Part shown: positions 24,401 to 32,215 of the stretch, piece by piece | Numbering within the stretch: the first letter of the stretch is position 1 | How the letters are laid out: each line of letters opens with the position of its first letter | NCBI GenBank assembly: GCA_014874415.1 | Contig: JACWAI010000011.1 | Span: 1-45,069, forward strand | Reading direction: 5' to 3' | DNA: 45,069 nucleotides | DNA from: Nitrososphaerales archaeon | GTDB lineage: Archaea > Thermoproteota > Nitrososphaeria > Nitrososphaerales > Gagatemarchaeaceae | Program-made: the position numbers and the translations under genes | Notes under the pieces: model-generated | Databases searched by the model: none | Told to the model about the DNA's origin: nothing | What the model saw: the letters and a program-made list of their open reading frames with translations, nothing else

Positions 24401-26767
24401 AAGGCCGTCCCTGTAGTTGCTCCTCACGAACCCCTTCGCCTCCGGTGAAGGGTCGTTCCACGCGAAGTGGCTCAGGGCCCTCCCCTTCATGCCGTGGTCG
24501 ATGCGCTTGCCCCTTACCGACTGCTGCCCGAGGGCTGCGGTCATCTGGCCCACGTTGAGGCTCGAACCCCTGGCGCCTGTCCTCGCCATGATCATCCCAG
24601 AGTTCTCGGCAGGGAAAGCCCTGTCCGCTATCCTCCCGGCCTTGTCCCTCGCCCTCGCGAGCTCATTCACTATGTACGCTTCCAGCGAGTCTTCAGGAGA
24701 GAGCCCTCTGGTAAGCTGCAGGGTCCCGGCCTTGTACTTCTTCAGCAGGTCTGAAACGTTGGCGTACGCGTCGTCCAGCGCGTCTGTGATCCCCTTCTTG
24801 GCCTCGGCGGGGAGCTCGAGCTCGTTGAAACCGTAGGTGAAACCCCTCCGGGTGAGGAAGTTCTTCAGGACCTTCAGTATCGAGTTCAGGAAGTTGCGCG
24901 CCTCCTCGTTGCCGTAGTCCTTGGCGATGCGGTGCAGGAGGGAGTCAGGCTCCTCTGCCCCGATGACAGCCTTGTCCACGACCCCCGACACGAGCTGGCC
25001 CTCCCTGATCACGACGTCGTTCGTGGTCCCCGTCCGCTGGGCTTTGGCCCACTTCGAGGTGAGCACGTAGTTCATGTCCTTGGGGAGGAAGAGGGAGAAG
25101 AGCTGCTTGCCCGTGTACATCGGGTGGGCGCCCTTCACCGCCGGCTCCGGAAGGTCGCCGTCGAAGTCCCCCACGAGCGCCAGGTTCGAGAACTCGCCCG
25201 GCGTCAGGTTCGTCTCGTCTCTTGTGAGCATGAACGCGCCTGTGATGAAGTCCCTGATGCCCCCTATGATGGGTCCGCCGTATCTGGGGGAGAGTATCTG
25301 GTCCTGCACCCGCATCAGCATCAGCGCCTCTGATCTGGACTCCTCGCTCTGGGGGACGTGGAGGTTCATCTCGTCCCCGTCGAAGTCCGCGTTGTAGGGC
25401 GGACAGACTGACGGGTGGAGCCTGAACGTCCTGAATGGCAGGACGCGAACGAAGTGAGCCATGACGGACATGCGGTGGAGGGACGGCTGCCTGTTGAAGA
25501 GCACGACGTCGCCGTCCATCAGGTGCCTCTCGACGATGTACCCGGGGGCGAGGGAGTCTGCCAGCGCCTTCCTGTCGCTGGCGAAGTCGAGCCTGATCTT
25601 CACCCCGTCGGGCCTGATCACGTAGTTGGCGCCGGGATGCTCGAAGGGGCCCTTGTTTACCAGGTCCTTCAGGTGCTCGATGTTGAAAGGGGAGACCTTT
25701 TCGGGGATCGTCAGCTTCTTGGCCACCTCGTACGGGACGCCCACTTCGCCTATGTCCAGGCTCGGGTCAGGGCTTATCACCGTCCTGCTCGAGAAGTCGA
25801 CCCTCTTCCCGGAGAGGGAGCCCCTGAACCTCCCCTCCTTCCCCTTCAGCCTCTGGCTCAGAGTCTTGAGGGGCCGGCCCGAGCGGTGGTGTGCCTGCGG
25901 TATGCCCGAGACTTCGTTGTCAAAATATGTCGTGACGTGATAGTGGAGCAGGTCCACCAGGTCCTGGACGATCAGGTGAGGCGTCCCGGACTCCTTGGAC
26001 TCCCGCACCCTCTGGTTGACCCTGAGTATGTCGACCACCTTGTGGGTCAGGTCGTCCTCGGAGCGGATCCCCGACTCCAGCGTGATCGACGGCCTCACGG
26101 TGAGTGGGGGCACAGGGAGGACCTGCAGCACGAACCACTCTGGCCTGGCAGCCTTCGAGTTGAATCCCAGGAGCGCCAGGTCGTCATTGTTTATCCTCTC
26201 CAGCCTCTCGCGTATTGCCACCGGGAGGAGACGGGTGGCGCCCCCTTCCTCCGTTATCTCGTGGAAGATGGTCGGTTTGGTGAACTCGATCTGGTACTGC
26301 TGCTTTCCGCAGTGGGGGCAGAGCTTGACCTTCTTCGCCTTCGTCGCTATCTCCTTGGCGACAGTCTGGAGGAGGGCGGGGGTGAAGTCCGTCTGGCTCT
26401 TTATCTTCGCGTGGTAGGCGTCAAGCTCCTGCTGCGGAAGGAGTATCCTGCCGCAGGACCTGCACGTCGTCTGGACGAGCCTGTTGATCTCGTCCACGAA
26501 CGCGATGTGGAGCACAGGCTCGGCGAGCTCGATGTGGCCGAAGTGGCCGGGGCATCTCCCCGCCGTGCTGCCGCATGTGCCGCACTTCTGTCCTGGCTCG
26601 AGAGTCCCGAGGCGGCTGTCCATGAGCCCGCCCTGGACAGGCATCCCGTCCTCGTCGTAGGTCTCTGGCTGGGTTATCTCGGCGACCGAGTACTTCCTTA
26701 CCTCGCTCGGGGAGAAGACCGCGAAGTTGATCCCGCCTATCGTCTTGAGCGCCTGTTCCATCGACAT
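21428..26767 (-). CDS. rpoA: DNA-directed RNA polymerase subunit A (unsplit A'+A'') precursor with intein
   Basis: A 1779-residue precursor; without the 517-residue intein the subunit is 1262 residues, the sum of A' and A''. The N-terminal zinc clamp has CGTCGSTAGRCPGHFGH near residue 62. The active-site metal loop YNADFDGDEMN is near residue 460. The A'' part carries VAAQSIGEPGTQM up to residue 959 and, after the intein, TLRTFHFAG, the trigger loop. In most archaea A' and A'' are separate genes; the unsplit form is characteristic of Thaumarchaeota. The gene begins 3 bases after rpoB and is followed by rpl30e, so it lies in the operon's core. ATG at 26767 fits the conserved start (KTIGGINFAVFSPSEVRK). 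Confidence 0.97.
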   Translation of the reverse strand: MSMEQALKTIGGINFAVFSPSEVRKYSVAEITQPETYDEDGMPVQGGLMDSRLGTLEPGQKCGTCGSTAGRCPGHFGHIELAEPVLHIAFVDEINRLVQTTCRSCGRILLPQQELDAYHAKIKSQTDFTPALLQTVAKEIATKAKKVKLCPHCGKQQYQIEFTKPTIFHEITEEGGATRLLPVAIRERLERINNDDLALLGFNSKAARPEWFVLQVLPVPPLTVRPSITLESGIRSEDDLTHKVVDILRVNQRVRESKESGTPHLIVQDLVDLLHYHVTTYFDNEVSGIPQAHHRSGRPLKTLSQRLKGKEGRFRGSLSGKRVDFSSRTVISPDPSLDIGEVGVPYEVAKKLTIPEKVSPFNIEHLKDLVNKGPFEHPGANYVIRPDGVKIRLDFASDRKALADSLAPGYIVERHLMDGDVVLFNRQPSLHRMSVMAHFVRVLPFRTFRLHPSVCPPYNADFDGDEMNLHVPQSEESRSEALMLMRVQDQILSPRYGGPIIGGIRDFITGAFMLTRDETNLTPGEFSNLALVGDFDGDLPEPAVKGAHPMYTGKQLFSLFLPKDMNYVLTSKWAKAQRTGTTNDVVIREGQLVSGVVDKAVIGAEEPDSLLHRIAKDYGNEEARNFLNSILKVLKNFLTRRGFTYGFNELELPAEAKKGITDALDDAYANVSDLLKKYKAGTLQLTRGLSPEDSLEAYIVNELARARDKAGRIADRAFPAENSGMIMARTGARGSSLNVGQMTAALGQQSVRGKRIDHGMKGRALSHFAWNDPSPEAKGFVRSNYRDGLSPTEFFFHAMGGREGLVDTAVRTQQSGYMQRRLVNALEHLKVEYDLTVRDPHGHIIQFLYGEDGVDPAKSDHGRPSNLDRLIETEELSHKSKAKVDADGLDKLMKKYEPSLNDRLVRELREKLGNSHLTEEGLKETMEKVAEALDYSRVEPGEASGIVAAQSIGEPGTQMSISKDESVIIRAQGQVRTVKIGDFVDELMEKIPPVKEGETEWCDLSEGSGFEVPSLNSAGGIEWKPLRSVSRHTHFRPLIRVRTRSGRTIVATDNHSFVTRLDGELVPILGRELRAGDMIPILKHLPIPNPTERLGLDQVFSRTTHWFGSELAKARGLGGDWKKGYGVAYQVPVRPDQLRNQLAGRASFAVDEGFVYPYQNHSHSGLPETMSLDTGLGWLFGAYLSEGYGSKYFLSLSNTDETFLEEGRSFARRFGIGFDEKDNYRGFGHGHDLQLRSSLLSELLVKTCGKLSVGKHIPEFALGASDAFVGMLLRAYFDGDGYVDTGNRAIRASSRSKELIDGVCLLLGRFGIFASKVRDGESFALWVPARFAPVFRDKVGLNSPEKKAALEAICRPNEASYTLDTLDMTCGFGTILRDLAKRLGMPTRRVSNFTRRQRIGRAALARYVNEFEDMAGKRGVDASRELNHLRSLLHEDVTWDEIVAIETLDASRDRVYDFSVPGLETFVTADGVVTHNTLRTFHFAGVRERDVTLGLPRLMELVDARKIPATPSMDIYLTKDYALSNEKAVKVAKEILFTKVGNVVAFSEVDPTEGIKLHLGPEMMADRDTNPEEIAKVVETGKRKVQQDKRNANVIHVSMPDADLSALFTLRNKILNMKLKGIPGITRVTVVKEGEDWFIQTAGSNLGKVVQVQGVDPTRVYTNNVHEVAQVLGIEAARATLVRELMSTLDEQGLEVDIRHIFLVADLMTSKGYIQQIGRHGIAGTKSSVLARAAFEITVPTLAEAAVKGEVEDLKGVTENVIVGLPIPVGTGMIDLYMS
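22340..23890 (-). other. Intein in RpoA trigger loop (517 residues, Ser1/Thr+1) with LAGLIDADG domain
   Basis: Residues 960-1476. It is inserted in GEPGTQM-TLRTFHFAG. It begins with Ser (SISKDESVIIRAQGQ), so the first nucleophile is serine. Block B is TIVATDNHSF. The two LAGLIDADG motifs LGWLFGAYLSEG (about 1176-1187) and MLLRAYFDGDG (about 1271-1281) both keep acidic residues, so the nuclease may be active. A helix-turn-helix-like stretch RDLAKRLGMPTRRVSNF follows. It ends ETFVTADGVVTHN before Thr+1. It differs from the S12 and RpoB inteins in sequence, and its base composition is closer to the host gene. Confidence 0.93.
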
Positions 26768-26770
26768 ATT

Positions 26771-29700
26771 CTACACCTTGTCCTTGAGCTGGAGCCGCGG
26801 TGCAATGTTCAGGCTCATCATCTCCTGCAGGAGTAGCTTGAAGGCGTACGCCACGACGACGGTGGATATCTTGGCCTGGTCGCCGTCTATCTTGCAGGTG
26901 TACTTCCTCTGCTTTGCGTCGTAGTAGGCGATGAGGCCGCACTTCTCGCAGACGTAGATCTCTGTCTTGTCCGCCTCGTCGAGCAGCCTGTCCTTCAGCA
27001 CCATGGAAGCCCCGTAGGCGATCAGGCAGTCCCTCTCCATCTCTCCGAACCTGAGGCCGCCGCCCCTTGCCCTCCCTTCCGTGGGCTGCTTGGTGAGCAT
27101 CTGCACCTGTCCGCGAGCCCTGGCATGGATCTTGTCGGCGACCATGTGGTGGAGCTTCTGGTAGTAGACCACCCCGACGAAGACGTCGGCGGCGAACTTC
27201 TTCCCGGTCTTGCCGTCGTACATCACCTCCCTCCCGGTCGCCTCGAACCCCCTCGAGCGGAGGACCTTCTCCATCTCTTCTATGCTCTCCCCTGCGAAGG
27301 CCGAGCCGTCGACCGCGGACCCGCGGAACGCGGCCGCCTTGCCAGCGATCGATTCGATGAACTGGCCCACGGTCATCCTGGAAGGGAAGGCGTGCGGGTT
27401 GATTATCACGTCGGGGACGATCCCTTCTGCAGTGTAGGGCATGTCCTCCTGGGGGACGACGAGCCCGATCACCCCCTTCTGGCCGTGCCTGGAGGCGAAC
27501 TTGTCACCGATCTCGGGGACCCGCATGTCCCGCACCCTGACCTTGAACATCTTCCCTCCCTCGACGTTCTCCGTCATGAAGATGGAGTCCACCACCCCTG
27601 CCTCCGACGGGCGCACCGCGACCGACGTGTCCCTCCTGTAGGGGCCCTTGATCTCGAATTCCTTGTATTCCTCCATGAACCTCGGAGGGCTGGTCCTTCC
27701 GATCACCACGTCCCCGCCCGCCACCTGGGATTCGTGGGCGACCACGCCGTCCCCTTCGAGGAGGCGGTAGAACTTCTCCCCGCGATAGCCCCTGATGTTG
27801 GACTCTGCTGCCGGGACCTCGAATGTGTCCCTCATCCCTCCCAGGTACTGCTTAGCCTCCCCGTCGTAGAGCCTGTAGAAGAACGACCTGGCCAGCCCTC
27901 TCTCGACGCTGGACTTGTTCATGATGATGGCGTCCTCTATGTTGTATCCTTCGAAGGACAGCACGGCCACGACGCAGTTCTGTCCGAGGGGACGCTCGTC
28001 TATCTTGAGGAGGTCGAGGGTCCTGGTGCGGACCACCGGCGCCTGCGGGCTCACGAGCAGGTGCTGCCTGACGTGAGGGGATATGGGGTACGTCGGGGAG
28101 CTGAATCCGAGGCTCTGCTTTGCCATGGCCGACTCGTATGTGTTCCTGGGGGACTGGTTGTGCTCGGGGTAGGGGATGATGGAAGCGGCTATGCCGAACA
28201 TGGCTGCGGGGAAGAGCTCCATGTGGGTGTTCTTGGTGGTTACCTCTTCGGGGCCCATGGAGACGAGGCAGTTCTCCTCCTCGTTGGCGTCTATGAGCTC
28301 GATCACCCCCTGCTCAACCAGGTCGCGCCAGGAGTTCTGGCCCGCCGTCACCTTCTCGATGAGGTCCGGGTTGAGGAGAGGCCTGCCGCTTTCGATCACT
28401 ACGAGCGGCCTGAGGACCCTCCCTGAGCTGAGGCTGATGTATATGCGCGGGTACGCCTTGTCGTTGACCGGGGAGATGTGGAGGACGCTCGCGCTCGGGT
28501 TGATCTGACCTTCCCTTCTGAGCTTCCTGAACGCCTTCGCAAGCCTCTCTCCGTCGTCGACGTAACCAAGGAACCTGCCGTCCATGAAGATCCTGCACCC
28601 ACCCACCTGCAGCTTCTGGTCGGAGTCGCGTATCTGCTTCGCGCCGAGCTCCCAGAGCTTCTCCTCGACCTCCTGCGAAGGGACGCTGACAGAGATTATC
28701 GCAGAAAGCGCCAGGTTCTTTACGAGACCGCAGTTGTGAGTTACGAAACCATTTGCGATGAAGTTATGTGTATCGGCTGTTGTCGTGACGTCTCTCACAT
28801 CACTGACTCCTGTGACAGGTTCCTTCAGAACGACCTGTTCCAGGACGTAGTCGTCGTTTCCGATGGCGACGACATTCCTCTCGCTCCATTCGTTGAATGG
28901 CAGGAGGAGCGACTTCGGTTTGTACGTATGCTCATACCTTGCCCCATAGACCCAATGTTCGATGGTCTTCCCTTTCTCACCCAAAGTAAGGGCAATCTGT
29001 GATGGGAACTGGCCCTGGTTGTAGAGGTTCGCGGCAGTCTCCTTCTTCCCGATGCGTTGGCGTATGAGTTGGCGGGATATTCTGAGGTATTCCCCGGCGA
29101 GTGCAGACCGACGTTGCTTCGTCCTAGAATACCGATAACCTATTTTTTGGGTGACAGCCTCCAGAGTGGTCTTGGAACCTCTCAAGACGACAGATATTCT
29201 CGAAACCAGTTCACCGTCAGCCCGCTTGTAATCTGTCTTCGAAACTATCCGTGACGTTTCGCAACCGAACTCTGCCAGCAGCTCACTGAGCTGCTTGGCC
29301 AACGCCAATCCACTGCTTCTCAATCGTTCGACCTTGTGGAAGTTGATTGGTGGCATTCGGATGGAGTATTTCCTTCCCTTCAAGTGATTAATGGCGGGCT
29401 TCGGTCCATCGCCTCCAAGGTATGCCGAAAGGAATTCCAATTTTATTTGTGAGGACCCGTTTATGATCCAATTTGGAATCAGGTATCCAGTGTCTGTCTT
29501 CTTGCCCTTGGGGGCACCCAGCTTTTCAAGAAGAACGCACAGGGATTTCGAGTAACATGTAACCGTGTAGACCTCCATTTCGTACTCCCTTTCGGGACGT
29601 ACAATGCGCTTCTTTTCGAACTCCATCCTTGATTTGAAGCCGAGTACTTCCAAGTCGCGTTGGACTTCCAGTCCGTCGTCTTTGGTTCCCAATGAGAATT

Positions 29701-31630
29701 CTACGAAGGGCGAGCTTCCCATGTGGAGGTGAGCATCCGAGAAGACCTCCCCGATGATTCGGGCGAGGATAGGCAGTTTCGGATTGTCTTCTGCGAGCGG
29801 CAGGAGATCAAGTCTCTCGAGTTCCGATGGGACGAAGACCTTCTCCCACTTACGCCGATTCTGGAATCTCCTCGGAGTCAGGAGGGTTCTCTTCGAGGAT
29901 TTTGAGCGACCTCCGACCCGGTCCAGCGTTGGGTATACTACGACCCTATCACCCGGTTTGATTTCGCCGGCCGGCTTCCAGGCCAAATTGTCCGTGAGTA
30001 GCGGATGATCTTTCGTGGCGATGAGTTCCCTACCTGCTTCAGTGACCACCCTGTAGACGGGGGTGCCATCGTGGGAGGGGTCAGTTTTGATGTATTTCGC
30101 TATCGTCGTCTGAGCCATGTCGTTCTGTAGTATGTCGACGGTGGCGAGTTTTGTGCCCCGCCAGTTATCGCCGATTTCTGCAATCGTGGCTTGAGTGCGG
30201 TCCGGCAAGAGAACGTTTGTGGACGGCACGACGCAGTTGACGCCCTCAGGCGTTTCCGACGGGCAGATCCTGCCGAAGTGGGTCGCGTGGAGGTCCCTTG
30301 CCTCGAAGTTAGGTTGGCTCCGGCTGAGGGGGGACTGGACCCTCCTGAGGTGGCTGAGGGTGCTCAGGTAGTTCGTCCTGTCGAGGAGCTGCGTGACGCC
30401 TACCTTCCCCCTCCCCCAGTTCCCCGTCGCTATGGCGTTGTTCAGCTTGTCCGTGATTATGCCTGTCCTGATGGCCGCCCCGACGACGTTCCCCCCGCGC
30501 TTCTGCCCTGTCCTTTCGAGCTGGTACTTCATGTCCCTGACGAGGTTGCGGAACGCTGTCCGGAACAGGTCGGCGAGCATCTGCCCGGCGAACTTGATCA
30601 CTTTGTTCCCGTAGTGGTCCTTGTCGTCCGCCCCGATCCATCCGAGCCTCAGCTCGAGGAGCTTGCAAGCGGCCTCCCCCATGAACATCGACTTGTCGAA
30701 GCGCCTGTCGTCCGTCTTGCCAAGGTGAGGCAAAAGCCCCCAGTCCAGCATGGACAGGGCGCGCTTCACCCTGAACTCCTCAAGCATGCCGTGGGCGACC
30801 CTGTTCCCGATGAACACGAGCGCGTCCTTCTCGGTGGGCGCTTCGCTAGCCTTGTCGAAGGACACCTCAAGGAGGTCCTGGATCTCCGCCTTGGGGGAGA
30901 CCGCGTCGGCTATCTCCTTGTCCGACTTTATCCCCAAGGCCCGCATGACGATGACGAAGGGGAGGTCGACGGGGCAGCTGGGCACCTTCACGTTGATGGC
31001 CCCGTCCTGCTTCAGGGTCAGTTCGAGCTTCGAACGGTATCCGACGACGGACGAGTAGACCCTCGACTTGTAGGTGGTGGCCCCTGCGAGCTTCTCGGAG
31101 TCGACCAGTATCTTGTTGGGGGAGAGGTCTTCCAGCCCGACTATGACCCTCTCGGCGCCGTGGATGATGAAGTAGCCGCCCGGGTCGTTCGGGTCTTCTC
31201 CCGATTCTATGAGCTGGTCCTTGGAACGGTTGGAAAGCTGGCAGAGCTCGGACTTCACCATCACAGGGAGGTCTCCGACGTGCTGGCGTGTCGTGTCCCT
31301 CGGGAGCCCCTCCTCCTCGATGGTCATCTCCAGCAGGATGGGAGCGGAGTAGGTGAGGTTCCTCAGCCTCGACTCCATGGGGAGTATGCTGCTTACCGAG
31401 CCGTCTATCTCGACGACCCTAGGCGAGCCCAGCGTGAGCCTGCCGAACTTTATCTTGTAGGGGGTGCTAACAGTCTCGATATCCACATCTCCGATTTCGT
31501 CGACGATGTTCTGCAGCCCCCTTGTGACGAACTCGTTGTAGCTGTTCAGGTGCTGCCTGGCCACCCCTTCCCTCTGGAGGAGGTCGCTCAGGATGATCCA
31601 GGAGTTTGAAGTCGCGATCTGCCTGCTCAA
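26771..31630 (-). CDS. rpoB: DNA-directed RNA polymerase subunit B (unsplit) precursor with intein
   Basis: A 1619-residue precursor; without the 501-residue intein RpoB is 1118 residues, the normal unsplit archaeal length. The N-terminal lobe has GYFIIHGAERVIVGLEDLSPN. HFGRICPSETPEGVN (to residue 465) is the conserved fork-region motif, interrupted by the intein and resuming as CGLVKNLALSA. Later parts include GYNIEDAIIMN, KFASRHGQKGVIGL, GGLRFGEMERDCLIAYGA and the C-terminal zinc site CEKCGLIAYYDAKQRKYTC. It forms, with RpoA, the catalytic cleft. It starts just 2 bases after the rpoH stop and is followed 3 bases later by rpoA. Confidence 0.97.
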   Translation of the reverse strand: MSRQIATSNSWIILSDLLQREGVARQHLNSYNEFVTRGLQNIVDEIGDVDIETVSTPYKIKFGRLTLGSPRVVEIDGSVSSILPMESRLRNLTYSAPILLEMTIEEEGLPRDTTRQHVGDLPVMVKSELCQLSNRSKDQLIESGEDPNDPGGYFIIHGAERVIVGLEDLSPNKILVDSEKLAGATTYKSRVYSSVVGYRSKLELTLKQDGAINVKVPSCPVDLPFVIVMRALGIKSDKEIADAVSPKAEIQDLLEVSFDKASEAPTEKDALVFIGNRVAHGMLEEFRVKRALSMLDWGLLPHLGKTDDRRFDKSMFMGEAACKLLELRLGWIGADDKDHYGNKVIKFAGQMLADLFRTAFRNLVRDMKYQLERTGQKRGGNVVGAAIRTGIITDKLNNAIATGNWGRGKVGVTQLLDRTNYLSTLSHLRRVQSPLSRSQPNFEARDLHATHFGRICPSETPEGVNCVVPSTNVLLPDRTQATIAEIGDNWRGTKLATVDILQNDMAQTTIAKYIKTDPSHDGTPVYRVVTEAGRELIATKDHPLLTDNLAWKPAGEIKPGDRVVVYPTLDRVGGRSKSSKRTLLTPRRFQNRRKWEKVFVPSELERLDLLPLAEDNPKLPILARIIGEVFSDAHLHMGSSPFVEFSLGTKDDGLEVQRDLEVLGFKSRMEFEKKRIVRPEREYEMEVYTVTCYSKSLCVLLEKLGAPKGKKTDTGYLIPNWIINGSSQIKLEFLSAYLGGDGPKPAINHLKGRKYSIRMPPINFHKVERLRSSGLALAKQLSELLAEFGCETSRIVSKTDYKRADGELVSRISVVLRGSKTTLEAVTQKIGYRYSRTKQRRSALAGEYLRISRQLIRQRIGKKETAANLYNQGQFPSQIALTLGEKGKTIEHWVYGARYEHTYKPKSLLLPFNEWSERNVVAIGNDDYVLEQVVLKEPVTGVSDVRDVTTTADTHNFIANGFVTHNCGLVKNLALSAIISVSVPSQEVEEKLWELGAKQIRDSDQKLQVGGCRIFMDGRFLGYVDDGERLAKAFRKLRREGQINPSASVLHISPVNDKAYPRIYISLSSGRVLRPLVVIESGRPLLNPDLIEKVTAGQNSWRDLVEQGVIELIDANEEENCLVSMGPEEVTTKNTHMELFPAAMFGIAASIIPYPEHNQSPRNTYESAMAKQSLGFSSPTYPISPHVRQHLLVSPQAPVVRTRTLDLLKIDERPLGQNCVVAVLSFEGYNIEDAIIMNKSSVERGLARSFFYRLYDGEAKQYLGGMRDTFEVPAAESNIRGYRGEKFYRLLEGDGVVAHESQVAGGDVVIGRTSPPRFMEEYKEFEIKGPYRRDTSVAVRPSEAGVVDSIFMTENVEGGKMFKVRVRDMRVPEIGDKFASRHGQKGVIGLVVPQEDMPYTAEGIVPDVIINPHAFPSRMTVGQFIESIAGKAAAFRGSAVDGSAFAGESIEEMEKVLRSRGFEATGREVMYDGKTGKKFAADVFVGVVYYQKLHHMVADKIHARARGQVQMLTKQPTEGRARGGGLRFGEMERDCLIAYGASMVLKDRLLDEADKTEIYVCEKCGLIAYYDAKQRKYTCKIDGDQAKISTVVVAYAFKLLLQEMMSLNIAPRLQLKDKV
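28733..30235 (-). other. Intein in RpoB ETPEG motif (501 residues) with LAGLIDADG domain
   Basis: Residues 466-966. It begins CVVPSTNVLLPDRT (block A) directly after ETPEGVN. Block B is [23 protein letters not shown] follows, and the LAGLIDADG motifs are ILARIIGEVFSDAH (about 622-634) and FLSAYLGGDGPKP. A helix-turn-helix-like stretch PSQIALTLGEKGKTIEHW lies in the second half. It ends THNFIANGFVTHN before Cys+1, a canonical splice junction. It resembles the S12 intein in block order and in many short shared stretches (NPKLPxLxR, GYxYSxxKQ). The DNA is visibly more A/T-rich than the exteins. Confidence 0.93.
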
Positions 31631-31632
31631 CC

Positions 31633-31842
31633 CTAGCCCTCCACCACGTACCTGTAGTACGTGCTCGTCCCCGCCGTCTCGCTACTGCGTGTTATCCGGA
31701 CGAAGTCGCCCGGCTTCGCCCCGATCTCTTTGGCAATGGAGTCGGTCGACTGTATGTACGGGAACTGCGACGGGGAGGAGTTGAACCTTGCCAGGACCTG
31801 GGCGGATTCTTCCTTCGTCAGCAGCTCGTGCTTCGGAATCAA
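31633..31842 (-). CDS. rpoH: DNA-directed RNA polymerase subunit H (start uncertain)
   Basis: The 69-residue frame given here starts at TTG 31842 and reads IPKHELLTKEES up to AGTSTYYRYVVEG, the complete conserved RpoH/Rpb5 C-terminal domain that joins the polymerase jaw. In other archaea the protein extends several residues before the V/I-PKHE motif. The frame continues upstream here with a fitting VSTHFL and a basic RKTVRRKK stretch as far as a stop at 31936-31938. That extension has no ATG, GTG or TTG; an ATA codon at 31929 is a possible unusual start. It is the first gene of the operon, 2 bases before rpoB. Confidence 0.9.
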   Translation of the reverse strand: MIPKHELLTKEESAQVLARFNSSPSQFPYIQSTDSIAKEIGAKPGDFVRITRSSETAGTSTYYRYVVEG

Positions 31843-32215
31843 GAAATGAGTGCTTACTTTGAACGAGGGGACCTCGTCCTCGACCTTCTTCCGCCTGACT
31901 GTCTTCCTTGGCGCCTTGGTCGATACTATGCCTTCCTACCCCCATCGATAATACTGACTAAGTGGCACGAACAATACACGCAGCAGGGCCCAATGGGGGC
32001 CGATTTTGAACGCGTATTTAGATTTTACTAGACTGGGCGGCGTTACTCAGGGGCTCCTTCTCCGGTCGTTCGCTCCCCTCCATCGAAGGGTGAAGGATGA
32101 AGGCGGAAAGGGCGAAACTGGAAACCGAGACCCCCGATTCGCGAGAAGAGTCTCGAATAGGGCCATTCAGGGCCAACGAGGGTAGAATCTTACCACTCCT
32201 CCTTGGGCTTCAGGC
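31843..32215. other. Intergenic region between rpoH and ilvE
   Basis: About 370 bases without a convincing complete gene. The right part (32030-32215) holds a short open frame on the minus strand after the ilvE stop, but with no good start and low protein-likeness. The left part holds the rpoH promoter and the coding-like upstream extension of rpoH. No hairpin with a clear function was recognised by eye. Confidence 0.5.
32013..32022 (-). promoter_or_regulatory. TATA box of the rpoH-rpoB-rpoA operon
   Basis: On the minus strand the sequence reads TCTAAATACG, nearly identical to the EF-1A box. Transcription would start near 31990, leaving a leader of 60 bases or more before the possible rpoH starts. 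A second A/T-rich box (AGTATTATC near 31950) could give a shorter transcript. Confidence 0.55.

Noticed and set aside
25415-26836. Long open frame (473 codons) on the plus strand opposite rpoA
   Set aside because: It is the antisense shadow of the conserved RpoA coding sequence and crosses the rpoA/rpoB junction without any domain.
30191-31609. Long open frame (472 codons) on the plus strand opposite rpoB
   Set aside because: It mirrors the codon pattern of rpoB, has no recognisable domain and is rich in Arg, Pro, Gly, Val and Asp as expected for antisense of GC-rich coding DNA.
32020-32215. Short open frame after the ilvE stop on the minus strand, with a purine-rich AAGGAGG just upstream
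   Set aside because: The only possible start (TTG) is over 20 bases from the purine run and the encoded residues are low-complexity and not protein-like.
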